A DNA stretch of 64,000 nucleotides from Colwellia ponticola (GCF_005885605.1 NZ_SZVP01000003.1:272800-336799); one strand, 5' to 3'; positions 47,819 to 58,034 are shown, counted from the first letter of the stretch. Numbers and translations are program-made. The notes: a model not told the origin generated them from the letters alone.

Positions 47819-49150
47819 ATGACTAATAGAAAAGCTCCCCAAGAAAACTTATTCGCCTTATTCCCTTTTGCTATATTTTTAGGCTTATTCCTCGGTACTG
47901 GTGTTATGTTAACGCTACAAGGGGTTGACTTTGCCTTTTATCAACTCCCTGCAAGTATTGCTATTATACCTGCAATTATCGCTTCTATTGCGTTAGGTAA
48001 ATACCTCTCTAATAGCAGCATTGATATACAAATAACACAATTTATTCGTGGTGCTGGTCATGAAAATATAACAACCATGTGCATTATTTACTTACTTGCT
48101 GGTGCTTTTGCGGTAGTGGCCAAAGCAACAGGTAGTGTTGATGCCAGTGTACAGCTTGGTTTAGCGATATTTCCTGATTATTTATTGCTCCCTGGCTTGT
48201 TTCTGGTAGCGGCTTTTCTCTCTACGGCAATGGGGACCTCTGTGGGGACAATTGCTGCCATTGCGCCAGTTGCGCTTGGTTTTATTGAATCAGCCAATTT
48301 AGATGCTGCATTAGTTGCAGGTTGCTTGGTTTCAGGGGCAATTTTTGGTGATAATTTATCTATCATTTCTGATACGACTATCGCTTCTACCCGAAGTCAG
48401 GGCGCGCACATGAAAGATAAATTTAGGGTAAACTTTAAATTTGCTATTCCAGCAGCACTTATTTGTTTAGTTATATTTTCATTACTGGGCGAAGAAGTAA
48501 CACACACCTTTAACAATGATGCTGCGGTTATAGGCTTAGTACCCTACCTCGTTATTCTGGCACTAGCGTTGATGGGCGTGAATGTTTTTTTGGTGTTAAC
48601 ATTAGGCATATTATTAGCGGCAGGTATTGGCATGTTCAGTAACGGCTACCAGCTATCAACGTGGTTAACAGATATAACCACCGGCTTTTCTAATATGCAG
48701 GATATATTCATTTTATCCTTGTTTATTGGTGGCTTAAGCGAACTAGTTCGTCAACAAGGTGGCTTATCTGCTTTAACACGTTTTATAAAAACACTGGCGA
48801 GAAAAGTAACGCCACATAATAAAAAGCGTGCTGCAGGATTAGGTATTGCCGGTCTCGCCTTCGTTTGTAATTTTTTTACTGCAAATAATACCGTGTCTAT
48901 TATTATCACCGGTGATACCGCAAAAAATCTTGCCAGTGATGGCGAATTATCGCCTGCTGAGTCAGCCAGTTTACTTGATATTTTTGCTTGTACCAACCAA
49001 GGTATAATACCTTACGGCGCTCAGGCATTATTATTGGGTGCTACGCTACATATTTCCCCCTTATCAGTAGTCAGTCATGCCTTTTATCCGATGATTTTAT
49101 TTTTTGTCGCGGGCTTTTCTTTTTGGCGCTTAACCAGCAATAGCAAGTAA
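47819..49150 (+). CDS. NhaC-family Na+/H+ antiporter
   Basis: A 443-residue membrane protein with about 11 hydrophobic segments. NhaC-type motifs are GTSVGTIAAIAPVALGF, GAIFGDNLSIISDTTIAST and NNTVSIIITG near the C-terminal half. It would exchange Na (or a substrate such as a dicarboxylate) for protons at the inner membrane. The exact ions are not clear. The gene ends in a good terminator, so it is monocistronic. Confidence 0.82.
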   Translation: MTNRKAPQENLFALFPFAIFLGLFLGTGVMLTLQGVDFAFYQLPASIAIIPAIIASIALGKYLSNSSIDIQITQFIRGAGHENITTMCIIYLLAGAFAVVAKATGSVDASVQLGLAIFPDYLLLPGLFLVAAFLSTAMGTSVGTIAAIAPVALGFIESANLDAALVAGCLVSGAIFGDNLSIISDTTIASTRSQGAHMKDKFRVNFKFAIPAALICLVIFSLLGEEVTHTFNNDAAVIGLVPYLVILALALMGVNVFLVLTLGILLAAGIGMFSNGYQLSTWLTDITTGFSNMQDIFILSLFIGGLSELVRQQGGLSALTRFIKTLARKVTPHNKKRAAGLGIAGLAFVCNFFTANNTVSIIITGDTAKNLASDGELSPAESASLLDIFACTNQGIIPYGAQALLLGATLHISPLSVVSHAFYPMILFFVAGFSFWRLTSNSK

Positions 49151-49163
49151 CATGTAATAAGTA

Positions 49164-49191
49164 GAAAAGGACGCAGTTAAGCGTCCTTTTC
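49164..49191 (+). terminator. intrinsic terminator after the antiporter gene
   Basis: Arms GAAAAGGACGC and GCGTCCTTTTC pair over 11 bp around AGTTAA, 14 bases after the stop codon. The T-run is short (four) but the stem is strong. The rest of the gap to 49443 shows nothing further. Confidence 0.8.
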
Positions 49192-49443
49192 TATTAACTT
49201 CAGGCTAACTTACTGTGTTAATATTACAGCGGTAAGCTACTAGCTACTAATAACATCACTAAGTCACGTCACTAAGCACTGCTATGACTAACTCCTGAGC
49301 TTTTAGCCTCTTCTAGTCTGGTAACGATATTAGTCGCTGATTTTTTCCATACGCTCTATACACGTTTTCTTTCTTGTAAATAACTCTATTAAAAAAATAA
49401 ATTGAGAAAGTAAAAATATAAATGACTTTAATCCGTAAATAGA

Positions 49444-51648
49444 TTAATAAACATCTTCACGGTAGCGACCTTGAGCTTTGAGTGTTAGCACGTCCATACC
49501 CAGTGGTTTGAGTACTTCATCGAGTGCCAGCATAACGCTGCTTGCCATATCCCGTCCACCACAGACCAAAAACTGTGCCCCTTTTCCTATTAACCCGCGT
49601 AATTCCGAACTATCTAGAACGATTTTGTCTTGCACATATGAGCGCTCGTTTATGCGCGAAAATACGGCGTTAAGTGCTGTCAGCCGCTTATCCTTAAGAT
49701 AAGTATTTAGCTCACGTTCGTAGAGAAAGTCTGACTCTGGACAACGCCCGCCCCAATAAAGGTGTATGGGGTGATGTGATTTGTTGTGTCGAATAAAGCC
49801 GACCAGAGGTCCAATACCGGTGCCAGCACCAATGAGCACTATCGGTGCTTTACCAGAGGCAGGGCGAAAACTAGGATTAGGCTTGATAAAAGCCTCGATA
49901 CTATCCCCCACGGATAGTGAATACAGGAAACTCGAACATAGGCCTCTAGGATGATGACGTACACAGATCTCTAATATGCCATCCTTTGATTCAGAAGCTA
50001 GAGAGTAAAATCTTGCCACCTTGCTGCCTGGCGCTAAGATGCCAACCAAGTCACCGGCCTCGAAAGTGGGTAGGTCTGTGTTGCTACCGTCGGGGAGCTT
50101 AAAGCGTAATACCGCAGTCGGAGCCTTCACCTTAGCACCGTAATTCACCCGCTCGATAAGCGCTAGTGTCGTGCAACTAGGCTGAGTAGGAATGTGAACT
50201 AATGATAAATCAGTACCCATCGCCATACCCACAGTATTGCCCCAACGCGAGAACTCCTGTGACGACTGTCGGTTGATAGTATCGAGTGGCAGTAACTGCG
50301 ACCAAGCTTTGGCGGTTAGTGTTGCTTCTACCTCTTTTGCGTATTGACAAAATTCAGGGAATTGTCGATCACCAAACCCCAATACAGCAAAAGAGAATTT
50401 TGGTACCTCAGTGATCTGCTCAAGCTGGGTCAGGAATCGACTAGCCGAAGCTGGTGCATCGCCATCCCCATAAGTAGCGGTTAGGATAAATAGCTGCTTC
50501 ACATTTGGATAGCTATTCAAAGCGCTATTTACAAAGCTGTTCATTGACATTGTGTGAACCAAATAACCAGCTAAGTTAAGAGCATCATGTAACGTTTTGG
50601 CAAAGCCCCAAGTACTATTTCCTTCGCTGCCGACCAGTATTATCGTATCCGCACTTCGGGGGGCGGTATTGTTTTTTATGGTCGTGATCGACCGTTTACG
50701 ACGCCACCAAATTTGAATACCAGTCCACGACATTAGCGGCACAGTAAGTGCACCTAGACCTAATAGTAATCCTAACCACCAAAGTCCTTCGCCCGTATGT
50801 AGCATATAGATAAATTCATATAATTTTTGTTTGTTATTGATAGATTGAAAAGACAGTAATTGACCTGTTGATTGGTCGATAAAACCACTCCCTTGATGCG
50901 TAATGATTGAATAAACATCATTGCGATCATCCTTATATGGATAAACCAGTTCTCTCAACTCGTTCATAGGGATAGCTTTTAAGGCTGCCAGCGTGCCGAT
51001 TGATGCAGGAATATCACCTTGTACACTTGCTGGGAAAACGGGTTCAGCCGATTGATAATCCGGTAGTAATTCAAAAGTCACCGCTGACATAGTCAGGCCA
51101 GTGATAGCAGAGAGTAGGAGTGCAAGCACGGCCACTCGTCCCACTTGACAATGAAGGCGCTCCCTAAAAGTGCCTTGAATAGGTCGTAAAATCTGGCGCC
51201 AACTACCAAGACGTTTGGCCAACATGAACGCACCTGAAATAGTTAATAGCAGCATAAGAAAAGCCGAAATAGCTGCCCCAACACGTCCGGGCGTATCAAG
51301 TAAGTATGAACGATGCAAATTTTTGAACCAAACCATAACAGGAGACGTTGAATAAGGCCCAATAGGTTGCCCCGTTATTGGATTGATTAAATCAGCACCC
51401 GTTTTTCCGTTTTCAGTAAAATAGACAATAATGCTTCCTGAAGGACTACGCTGTATTTGCTCTATACCAGGGTAGCTAGACGCTAATTTGCCAGTTAGCT
51501 CTGCAACGCTTATAGAGGATGTACCGGCTACTTTGGCTTGTGCGCGATCCAAAATAGGGTTGATCGATAAAACTGCGCCTGTCACAGAAAGCACTACAAC
51601 GAGCAACGTTGCAATTAACCCAGACCAAGAGTGAAATTTGCGTAGCAT
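49444..51648 (-). CDS. PepSY-membrane / flavodoxin / FAD-NAD(P) reductase fusion
   Basis: The N-terminal ~330 residues form a PepSY-TM unit with four helices (about 10-32, 125-147, 170-190 and 295-318). A flavodoxin domain follows (about 355-500; motifs ILVGSEGNSTWGFA and TATYGDGDAPASA). The C-terminal part is a CysJ/FNR-type reductase: FAD motif FYSLASES, NAD(P) motif IGAGTGIGPLVGFI and the terminal YREDVY. The protein would carry electrons from cytosolic NADPH through FAD and FMN to the membrane. Such fusions are linked to iron or siderophore reduction. It heads a leftward group with the DUF2271 and PepSY genes upstream. Confidence 0.88.
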   Translation of the reverse strand: MLRKFHSWSGLIATLLVVVLSVTGAVLSINPILDRAQAKVAGTSSISVAELTGKLASSYPGIEQIQRSPSGSIIVYFTENGKTGADLINPITGQPIGPYSTSPVMVWFKNLHRSYLLDTPGRVGAAISAFLMLLLTISGAFMLAKRLGSWRQILRPIQGTFRERLHCQVGRVAVLALLLSAITGLTMSAVTFELLPDYQSAEPVFPASVQGDIPASIGTLAALKAIPMNELRELVYPYKDDRNDVYSIITHQGSGFIDQSTGQLLSFQSINNKQKLYEFIYMLHTGEGLWWLGLLLGLGALTVPLMSWTGIQIWWRRKRSITTIKNNTAPRSADTIILVGSEGNSTWGFAKTLHDALNLAGYLVHTMSMNSFVNSALNSYPNVKQLFILTATYGDGDAPASASRFLTQLEQITEVPKFSFAVLGFGDRQFPEFCQYAKEVEATLTAKAWSQLLPLDTINRQSSQEFSRWGNTVGMAMGTDLSLVHIPTQPSCTTLALIERVNYGAKVKAPTAVLRFKLPDGSNTDLPTFEAGDLVGILAPGSKVARFYSLASESKDGILEICVRHHPRGLCSSFLYSLSVGDSIEAFIKPNPSFRPASGKAPIVLIGAGTGIGPLVGFIRHNKSHHPIHLYWGGRCPESDFLYERELNTYLKDKRLTALNAVFSRINERSYVQDKIVLDSSELRGLIGKGAQFLVCGGRDMASSVMLALDEVLKPLGMDVLTLKAQGRYREDVY

Positions 51649-51671
51649 AGCTAATTCCTAGATAACAAAGT

Positions 51672-52142
51672 TTAAAATGCGTAAGTGAAGGCTTTAACAT
51701 AGCCTCGTCCAGCGGAAAGTTTACCTGCACCTTCGGTGGTTAATGGCACAACAACATCATTACGATTGTCGCGCATATCTTCAACAGACGTATCTACTTT
51801 AAGTTGGAAGCCTCGATCAATATAAGCATCAGCTAAGTCAAGGGTGACTGATAGTGTCTTGCCACTGGAGACACTAGCCCCTGTTAGCCCGTCATACTCA
51901 CTGACTCGTAAACCACTAGCACGCGCCCAACCAGTCAAATGTTTATAATATTTTGATTTTTGTCCAGCGACCCACAGCGTTTCCTGATACTGACCTTCTG
52001 CATTGGTTAAATAAATAGCCAGATAAGCTCCATCACCGCTATAGTTTTTCAGTTCGGTTGTGAGGGTTATTTCGCGCGCTGAAATTTGTGCACTCATGAC
52101 TAATATGCAAAAGAAACACAGTGTCGTTGTTAAATATTTCAT
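51672..52142 (-). CDS. DUF2271 exported protein
   Basis: A signal peptide (about 1-22, ending ISARE) is followed by a 130-residue DUF2271 domain, with KNYSGDGAYLAIYLTNAEGQYQETLWVAG and GLRVSEYDGLTGASVSSGKTLSV typical of it. The periplasmic protein commonly sits beside PepSY and flavin reductase genes, and a redox-cofactor role has been proposed. It lies 23 bases before the fusion gene and 19 bases after the small PepSY gene, so they form one operon. Confidence 0.8.
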   Translation of the reverse strand: MKYLTTTLCFFCILVMSAQISAREITLTTELKNYSGDGAYLAIYLTNAEGQYQETLWVAGQKSKYYKHLTGWARASGLRVSEYDGLTGASVSSGKTLSVTLDLADAYIDRGFQLKVDTSVEDMRDNRNDVVVPLTTEGAGKLSAGRGYVKAFTYAF

Positions 52143-52161
52143 TCTATTATCTCCTTTATAT

Positions 52162-52569
52162 TCAATCGATAGTGACTTTAGGTTTGTTTTTTTGTTTATT
52201 ACTTTCTGACGTCATTGGCGTCGCTAAATCTAAGTAATCACTGGCATCAGCTGATTGATCAAACTTAATTTTAAGCTCCCTAATTTTCAGTGAGGCGGGG
52301 AAAAATGTTGCCTTTATTCTATTTCCTTTTCGATCGACCCCTTTTACTTTGTAACAGCCATCATCCACTTTAATTTGCTTAACCTTCCAACCTTTGTCTT
52401 CTATCATCTGTCTCAGTTGATCTCGAGGCTGCCACTGTGACACCGGATCAGTGCAATCATCGTCAGCCAATGCTGTACCACTGACTAAACAAGAGGCGAT
52501 TAACATTATCACTAGTTTATTTTTCATTATTTTTCCTTTTGTTTCTGTTTCTGTTTTTGCTTTTTTCAT
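52162..52569 (-). CDS. small exported PepSY-domain protein
   Basis: The mature protein (about 100 residues) is a single PepSY-like domain, with RQMIEDKGWKVKQIKVDDGCYKVKGVDRKGNRIKATF and two Cys that could form a disulfide. A signal peptide MKNKLVIMLIASCLVSGTALA begins at Met15 (52527) with AAGGA upstream. The first ATG also has AGGAG upstream and would add a 14-residue Lys/Glu/Thr-rich extension, so the start is ambiguous. PepSY proteins modulate partner activity; here it should act with the membrane reductase genes downstream. Confidence 0.78.
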   Translation of the reverse strand: MKKAKTETETKGKIMKNKLVIMLIASCLVSGTALADDDCTDPVSQWQPRDQLRQMIEDKGWKVKQIKVDDGCYKVKGVDRKGNRIKATFFPASLKIRELKIKFDQSADASDYLDLATPMTSESNKQKNKPKVTID

Positions 52570-52676
52570 GATGACTCTCCTATAGTTTTATGATCATTGT
52601 AAACAGTATTCCTGACATTAAGCTGAAAGCAATACCGTTATTATTTCAGTGTCCGCTTTTAGCGCTAGCTTTAGTT

Positions 52677-54011
52677 TTATCGCAGTTCAAATGCTTCCTT
52701 ATGAAACAGTAATGAACCTTGTAATCTTTCTCGTAATTCTTTTTCTAATAATTTGGCCCAGCCAGTAGGACCACAAAACCAAACCTCCATCATTCCCTTA
52801 TTTGCGTCTTGAGCTAACAGCTGATCGGTTGTCATTTTTTATCTGCATTACTGTCATGTATATGCAGTTGAATATGGGATAAGCTGATACAAGCCTGTTG
52901 TAAACGTTTAACGAAAGGATCTGTTGCACTATCATGGGTAGCGTAATGCATCTGGACCATGGTAGATTGTTCCGGCTGATTTTTCAGCTCTTCAAGCCTT
53001 GCTAAAAAGGGGGTTACACCAATACCTCCAGCAATCCATATTTGTGTTGCGGTAGGCTTTTTCGGTTTGAAATTAAACCGCCCATAAGGGCCTTCAACAG
53101 TGACTAATTGACCAACCTTTAGTTTATGATCCAAGCGTTTCGTATAATCGCCTAGCGCCTTAATCTTAAAAGTAACTTGACCGTCGCCGTGATCCGCGCT
53201 TGCGATAGTAAAAGGGTGAGCCCCTTCAATGCGATTAAAAGTAACGAAAGCAAACTGCCCTGCACTATGTCCTTGCCACTTTTTATCAAGCTGACACTCT
53301 ACTTCAGTGATACCCGGAGCCGTCGTTGAAATGGCATGGATGCTCCCTTTCACTTGTAGTGACTGACCTATTACACCTCTTAGTGATACAATGCCGGCTA
53401 CGCTTCCCCCTATTAACAACAGCCCCATTAACAAGCCAATTGGTTGTTGCCACCAAACCAGAGGCGCTAACAAAACAGCGTGAAATGCTAGTAATAAATA
53501 AAGTACTGGCATCACACGGTGTACATAGCGCCAAATGTTGTAAGGGAAACGTTTCCACAGGGTTAGTACTAGCATGGCAAAAACAAGATATACCGCCCAT
53601 TCCCCTATGTCTTCAGCTGCATCTCTCATCATCTCAATAAACCCTGAAAAGTCTTCTTCAGGTAAACGACCGTCTCGCCCAAATAGAGACTTAATGACAT
53701 CATCGCCCATTTCTATCAGCCAATGAAGGGCTGCAAACACGACCGCCAAAATACCAGTCCATTTATGAAGGAGATACATTTTATCAAGTCCATTTAGTGG
53801 CGCTTCTAGCCAAGTCGGGCGAGTAGCTAGCATCATGGTCACTGACATTAAAGCAATGGCTAACAATCCACTAAGATAGAGACTATTATCATAAATTTCC
53901 CATGGCAACGAAGCCATTGGGCTGGTGTTCATCGTATAGCTCCCCCCCCCAAACAATGAAGATGCAGACGGTTATTAGTGTGAGCATGATACTAAGTTTA
54001 TGCTGTTTCAT
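52677..54011 (-). pseudogene. ferric-reductase-like transmembrane protein, two apparent frameshifts
   Basis: Three segments in different frames join into one ferric-reductase/FNR protein. The first runs from ATG at 54011 (GGGGG upstream) through a helix (ML TLITVCIFIVW) to a G9 tract at 53942-53950. The main segment has a ferric-reductase membrane domain (five helices; haem-type His in LLHKWTG, AALHWL, VHRVMP and AFHAVL), then FAD and NAD(P) motifs (AHPFTIAS, IAGGIGVTPF). It stops at TGA after an A6 run (52834). The tail MEVWFCGPTGWAKLL to FELR continues one frame away and stops at 52679. With G8 and A7 the gene is one 444-codon ORF, the usual size. Sequencing error, phase variation and true decay remain open. 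Confidence 0.8.
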
Positions 54012-54101
54012 TTTATCCCCCATTGGTATATTAATACTCACTGTATCGTGCTTTCCTGACAACAACCTTAAAATGCAAAATGAGGGTTAATCCATAAATC
54101 T

Positions 54102-54120
54102 ATTGAGCATAGTTTGCTCA
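54102..54120. promoter_or_regulatory. inverted repeat upstream of the response regulator
   Basis: A perfect TTGAGC-N7-GCTCAA palindrome lies 115 bases before the response-regulator start and 91 bases before the reductase gene, in their shared 223-base divergent gap. It is a candidate site for the neighbouring OmpR-type regulator, though OmpR-type sites are usually direct repeats. Confidence 0.45.
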
Positions 54121-54234
54121 ATCTTTTGACACTGGCAACTTGAAGTGATTTGGGGGTATATTAAATTCTATTTTCAGTTTATTGTCAGGAACTTGGGGTA
54201 TGATTAACTTTTCTGATAAAGTCTAGAGGTAAAA

Positions 54235-54909
54235 ATGCGTATATTATTGGTAGAAGATACCGAAGGTTTAGGCGAAGTGATACAGGATCAAGTCGCCGAT
54301 GAAGGTCATGCGGTTGATTGGGTGAAATGTATTTCCCAAGCCGATAGCAGCCTCCGTACAACCGATTATGATTTGATTCTTCTTGATTTAATGCTACCCG
54401 ATGGCAATGGAATCGATTTATTAAAGAAAATACGCAACCTAGGCGAAACAACACCCGTGATTATTTTAACAGCCAGAGATCAAATTTCTGACCGTATCAA
54501 TGGATTAAATGCGGGGGCTGATGATTATCTTGTAAAGCCCTTTGATCTATCAGAACTCTGCGCTCGCATAGCAGCCGTTTCCAGACGGTATGCCGGCAAT
54601 CCAAATCCCATAATTCACCTAGGAGCATTGGAAGTGGATATGACCAAACATCTCATCTTTCGCGATGGCATAACGGTTAATTTAACGGCTAGAGAATGGG
54701 CATTACTTGAAGCCTTTATCCAGAGACCTGGCACCTTGCTCTCAAAATCACAATTAGAAGATCATTTGTATGCTTTTGGCTCTGAAATAGAAAGTAATAC
54801 TATTGAAGTTTATATCAGTCGCCTGCGTAAAAAGCTGGGGAAAGATCAGTTAGAAACAGTGCGCGGTTTAGGCTATCGTATGGGATATTCAGGACCTCAA
54901 GGAAGATGA
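54235..54909 (+). CDS. OmpR/QseB-family response regulator
   Basis: A 224-residue regulator with receiver domain (Asp pocket EDT near 8, phospho-acceptor Asp51 in LLDLMLP, Lys about 101 in LVKPF) and a C-terminal winged helix (KLGKDQLETVRGLGYRM). It is divergent from the ferric-reductase-PepSY cluster and probably controls it, as in QseB- or PmrA-like pairs that adjust envelope and metal genes. The ATG is preceded by AGAGGT. Its stop overlaps the kinase start (ATGA). Confidence 0.88.
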   Translation: MRILLVEDTEGLGEVIQDQVADEGHAVDWVKCISQADSSLRTTDYDLILLDLMLPDGNGIDLLKKIRNLGETTPVIILTARDQISDRINGLNAGADDYLVKPFDLSELCARIAAVSRRYAGNPNPIIHLGALEVDMTKHLIFRDGITVNLTAREWALLEAFIQRPGTLLSKSQLEDHLYAFGSEIESNTIEVYISRLRKKLGKDQLETVRGLGYRMGYSGPQGR

Positions 54910-56258
54910 GCTTTGTACAAATAAAGAAACCACAAAGCCTTCAGAAAACACTAGGAATTGGCTTAACTATTGGCATGGCTTTACTGTGGATATTTGCCCT
55001 ATCAGGTGGCGTGTATGTGTCACAAAACAAACTTAATGAACTATTCGATAGCGCACTGGCAGAAACGGCTCAACGTATAATGCCACTCGCGGTTGTTGAA
55101 ATACTTAACAGAGATGAGCCCGAAAAAGCGCAGCAGGTCGTGTCGTTTAAAGCCCATGAAGAGCGCCTTGTATACCTTGTAAGAAATAACCTAGGGCAGA
55201 TTTTATTGCAATCTCACAACGCTGATCCAACTGTCTTTAATCAAACCCTACTTATCGGGTTTAATTCGTCAACGACACATCGATTTTATGGCGTCTCAGC
55301 AGTACAAAATACATTGCACATAGAAGTTGCGGAGCCTCTTATTCAAAGACAAGAAGCAATCATTGCAATGGCTGTCACCTTATTATGGCCATTAGTGTTA
55401 CTCATCCCTTTTTGTTTTCTCGGTAGCTGGGCATTCGTTCATTACAGTTTGCGCCATATTCTTGCTTATCGAAATGAAATTGAATCCCGCGGCAGTGGCG
55501 ATCTCAGCTCAGTCAAAATACAAGATTTACCTACTGAAATTATCCCAATCGCAGAATCTGTCAATAATTTATTGGACCGTTTACAGCGAGCACTCGAATC
55601 AGAAAGATCGTTCACGGCAAACAGTGCCCATGAATTACGAACACCTATAGCTACCGCTTTGGCGCAAGTTCAGCGCTTACAACAAAAGGTTTCAGCAGGG
55701 ACAACCCAAGATGAAATGGTTAAACTTGAAACAACTTTACGAGGGCTATCGAACTTATCAGAAAAACTTATGCAGCTGGCCAAAGCAGAAGGCGGAGGAC
55801 TTTTAGCCGCTGAACAGCACAACCTTATTAGCCTATTAACATTAATAGTCGATGATTCACAACGGTCAAACGCTGTAAATAAAATTACACTGACATTGCC
55901 AAAAAACAGAGAATATATGTCGGTCATCGATCCAGACGCTTTTGCTATTTTGATTAGGAACTTGCTAGATAATGCCATCAAACACGGTGACAGAAATCAA
56001 CCGGTTGATATCAGTTTTTCTACCAACGGCATATTACGTATCGTCAATGCCTCTAGTGTTATACCAGCCGATACACTCGCTCAATTGCGGCGACGTTTTG
56101 TTCGGTCTAACATCTCTGTACAGGGTATGGGCCTTGGATTAGCAATTGCCGATGCAGTCGTATCAGGCGTAGGAGCAACTATGACGTTTAATTCTCCAGC
56201 AACGGGGCAAACCAATGGATTTGAAGTGAAGGTAGATTTTTCGACAATTAAAGGTTAA
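54906..56258 (+). CDS. sensor histidine kinase
   Basis: A 450-residue membrane kinase with two helices (about 18-38 and 155-178) flanking a ~115-residue periplasmic sensor. The H-box NSAHELRTPIA carries the phosphate-accepting His (about 244). The ATPase domain has an N-box with NLLDNAIKHG and a G2 box MGLGLAIAD; the region between them is short. It overlaps the regulator gene by four bases. The sensor domain is not one I can name. It is a QseC/PmrB-type kinase by architecture. Confidence 0.87.
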   Translation: MSFVQIKKPQSLQKTLGIGLTIGMALLWIFALSGGVYVSQNKLNELFDSALAETAQRIMPLAVVEILNRDEPEKAQQVVSFKAHEERLVYLVRNNLGQILLQSHNADPTVFNQTLLIGFNSSTTHRFYGVSAVQNTLHIEVAEPLIQRQEAIIAMAVTLLWPLVLLIPFCFLGSWAFVHYSLRHILAYRNEIESRGSGDLSSVKIQDLPTEIIPIAESVNNLLDRLQRALESERSFTANSAHELRTPIATALAQVQRLQQKVSAGTTQDEMVKLETTLRGLSNLSEKLMQLAKAEGGGLLAAEQHNLISLLTLIVDDSQRSNAVNKITLTLPKNREYMSVIDPDAFAILIRNLLDNAIKHGDRNQPVDISFSTNGILRIVNASSVIPADTLAQLRRRFVRSNISVQGMGLGLAIADAVVSGVGATMTFNSPATGQTNGFEVKVDFSTIKG

Positions 56259-56411
56259 ATCTCAATTATGCATCATACCGTCATAGAATAATGAAGTAAA
56301 ATGTCCGCTTCAAGCTCTAAGCAGGCACTTTTAAGTGTCTGTTCTGTATACAACTTTACTTGACCACTACAACCCTAGCATATCTACTCGACAGAGTGAA
56401 AATACGGTAAA

Positions 56412-57956
56412 TTAATGACCTTCTTGTATGTCACTTGGATAATATTTAATGGTGATTTGATATTTGCGCATTTTTGAGCGTAGTGTATTGGGGTTTATAT
56501 TGAGTAAACTAGCCGCTCCTCCTTCACCACTAATTTTTCCATTGGTAACCTTGAGTGCATTATTAATCGAAGAGACAATGGTTTTTTCCAGAGGCTCAAT
56601 CGATATGTTGTTATCTATAGAATTTAACTCTTTGTTATTTTCTGAGGAAGTTGGAGCAGTTAATGGTGCTGTCCCTTTAAAAGTAGGACCAAGTGATGCT
56701 TCAATATTTAACTGCTTTCCTTGACCAAGTATTGCAGCTCGTTCCATGACAACTTGTAACTCACGTACATTCCCAGGCCAATTATAAGCTTGCAGCATTC
56801 TTATTTGATTTGCGGTTATCGGAATAAAAGGCAGACCTAGTTTCTTTGCTGCACGTTTTGAAAAATGGTTCGCTAAAGCGGTAATATCTTGTTTTCTTTC
56901 TTTGAGTGCTGGTAAGTAAATTGGAAAAACATTAATTCGATACCATAGATCTTCACGAAACAGTTTTACATTAACCATATCTGCAAGATTTCTGTGTGTG
57001 GCAGCTATAATTCTAACATTAACGTTAATTTCATGTTCACCACCAACTCTATTAAGGGTTCCTTCTTGCAATACTCTTAGCAGTCTTGTTTGAGCCGCTA
57101 ATGACAACTCACCAATCTCATCTAAAAATAATGTGCCGCCGTCAGCACGTTCGAACCAACCAAGCTTAACGCCTGCGGCTCCCGTGAAACTACCTTTTTC
57201 GTGTCCAAATAATTCAGAATCAATTAATTGAGGCGAAATAGCACCGCAGTTTACTCTGATAAATGCTTTATCTGCACGAGGAGACTGCTCATGAATGGCT
57301 CTGGCCACCACTTCTTTTCCAGATCCCGTTTCACCTCGGATCAAAACTGTTAAATCTGATGGCGCCACGATACTGACTTGCTCCATGGTTTGAGCTAACC
57401 CATGCGATGCACCAATGATTTGATTGTCCATATTATCCTTGCCCATTTTAGATAACAGATCTTGACATTGTGATTGCACAACTTTAGTGGCTTGTCGCAA
57501 TTTTTGATGCTGCAAATGATTGTTCGCTGCAACTGCAAAGACAGGGAGTAACTCGGCAATGTAATTAAAAGCGAATGTCACTTGCTCTCGACGACAAATA
57601 AATGCAAGTAGTGATTGCTGGTCTGCTGCGCAAGTTAACTTACTTAATATTACACAATGTTGTTCATCTTCTTGAAGTGGTAATACACGAGTTATTTGAG
57701 TACTAAACCGTTCATCAACAAGCCAATGTTGGATCTCTGCGCGTAATAAACTGAGTTCAACACTTTTGCTTTGTGAAAATGAGCTTGCCAGAAAACGAAT
57801 CTTCTCAGGTTTTTGCTGCCACCTAAATACCCCTATTTCATTCACAGAAAATTCTCTCTTAAGTAAAGGAAGTAACTCTTCGAGTAACTTTGGCAGTTCT
57901 GGTGTTTCTGCAACCTTTCGCCAAAAAACGGCAAGTAATTCTGGTGTTAATATCAT
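56412..57956 (-). CDS. sigma-54-dependent transcriptional activator
   Basis: A 514-residue NtrC/NorR-class activator. A GAF-like sensor (about 1-170) is followed by the AAA+ domain (about 185-420): Walker A GETGSGKE, the GAFTGA loop as GSFTGA (the variant Ser is known in other members), Walker B TLFLDEIG and the R finger region RVGGEHEI. A Fis-type HTH lies at the C-terminus ([21 protein letters not shown]). It should activate a sigma-54 promoter, and one lies upstream of the porin-sulfate operon about 800 bases away on the other strand. The sensed signal is unknown. Confidence 0.9.
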   Translation of the reverse strand: MILTPELLAVFWRKVAETPELPKLLEELLPLLKREFSVNEIGVFRWQQKPEKIRFLASSFSQSKSVELSLLRAEIQHWLVDERFSTQITRVLPLQEDEQHCVILSKLTCAADQQSLLAFICRREQVTFAFNYIAELLPVFAVAANNHLQHQKLRQATKVVQSQCQDLLSKMGKDNMDNQIIGASHGLAQTMEQVSIVAPSDLTVLIRGETGSGKEVVARAIHEQSPRADKAFIRVNCGAISPQLIDSELFGHEKGSFTGAAGVKLGWFERADGGTLFLDEIGELSLAAQTRLLRVLQEGTLNRVGGEHEINVNVRIIAATHRNLADMVNVKLFREDLWYRINVFPIYLPALKERKQDITALANHFSKRAAKKLGLPFIPITANQIRMLQAYNWPGNVRELQVVMERAAILGQGKQLNIEASLGPTFKGTAPLTAPTSSENNKELNSIDNNISIEPLEKTIVSSINNALKVTNGKISGEGGAASLLNINPNTLRSKMRKYQITIKYYPSDIQEGH

Positions 57957-57976
57957 TCAAATAACCTTTACTTACT

Positions 57977-58034
57977 AAATAAAACGAACTTATCACAATA
58001 TTAAATAACTTAGTGGTATATAAAAATATTTTTT
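57977..58034. repeat. direct-repeat copy A between activator and porin
   Basis: This 58-base block opens AAATAAAACGAACTTATCACA and ends with TATATAAAAATAT and a T-run. Its relative at 58689-58746 matches 19 of 21 bases in the first motif and 12 in the second, with the internal spacing differing by one base. It lies 21 bases upstream of the activator gene, so it falls in that gene's promoter region. Confidence 0.65.
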
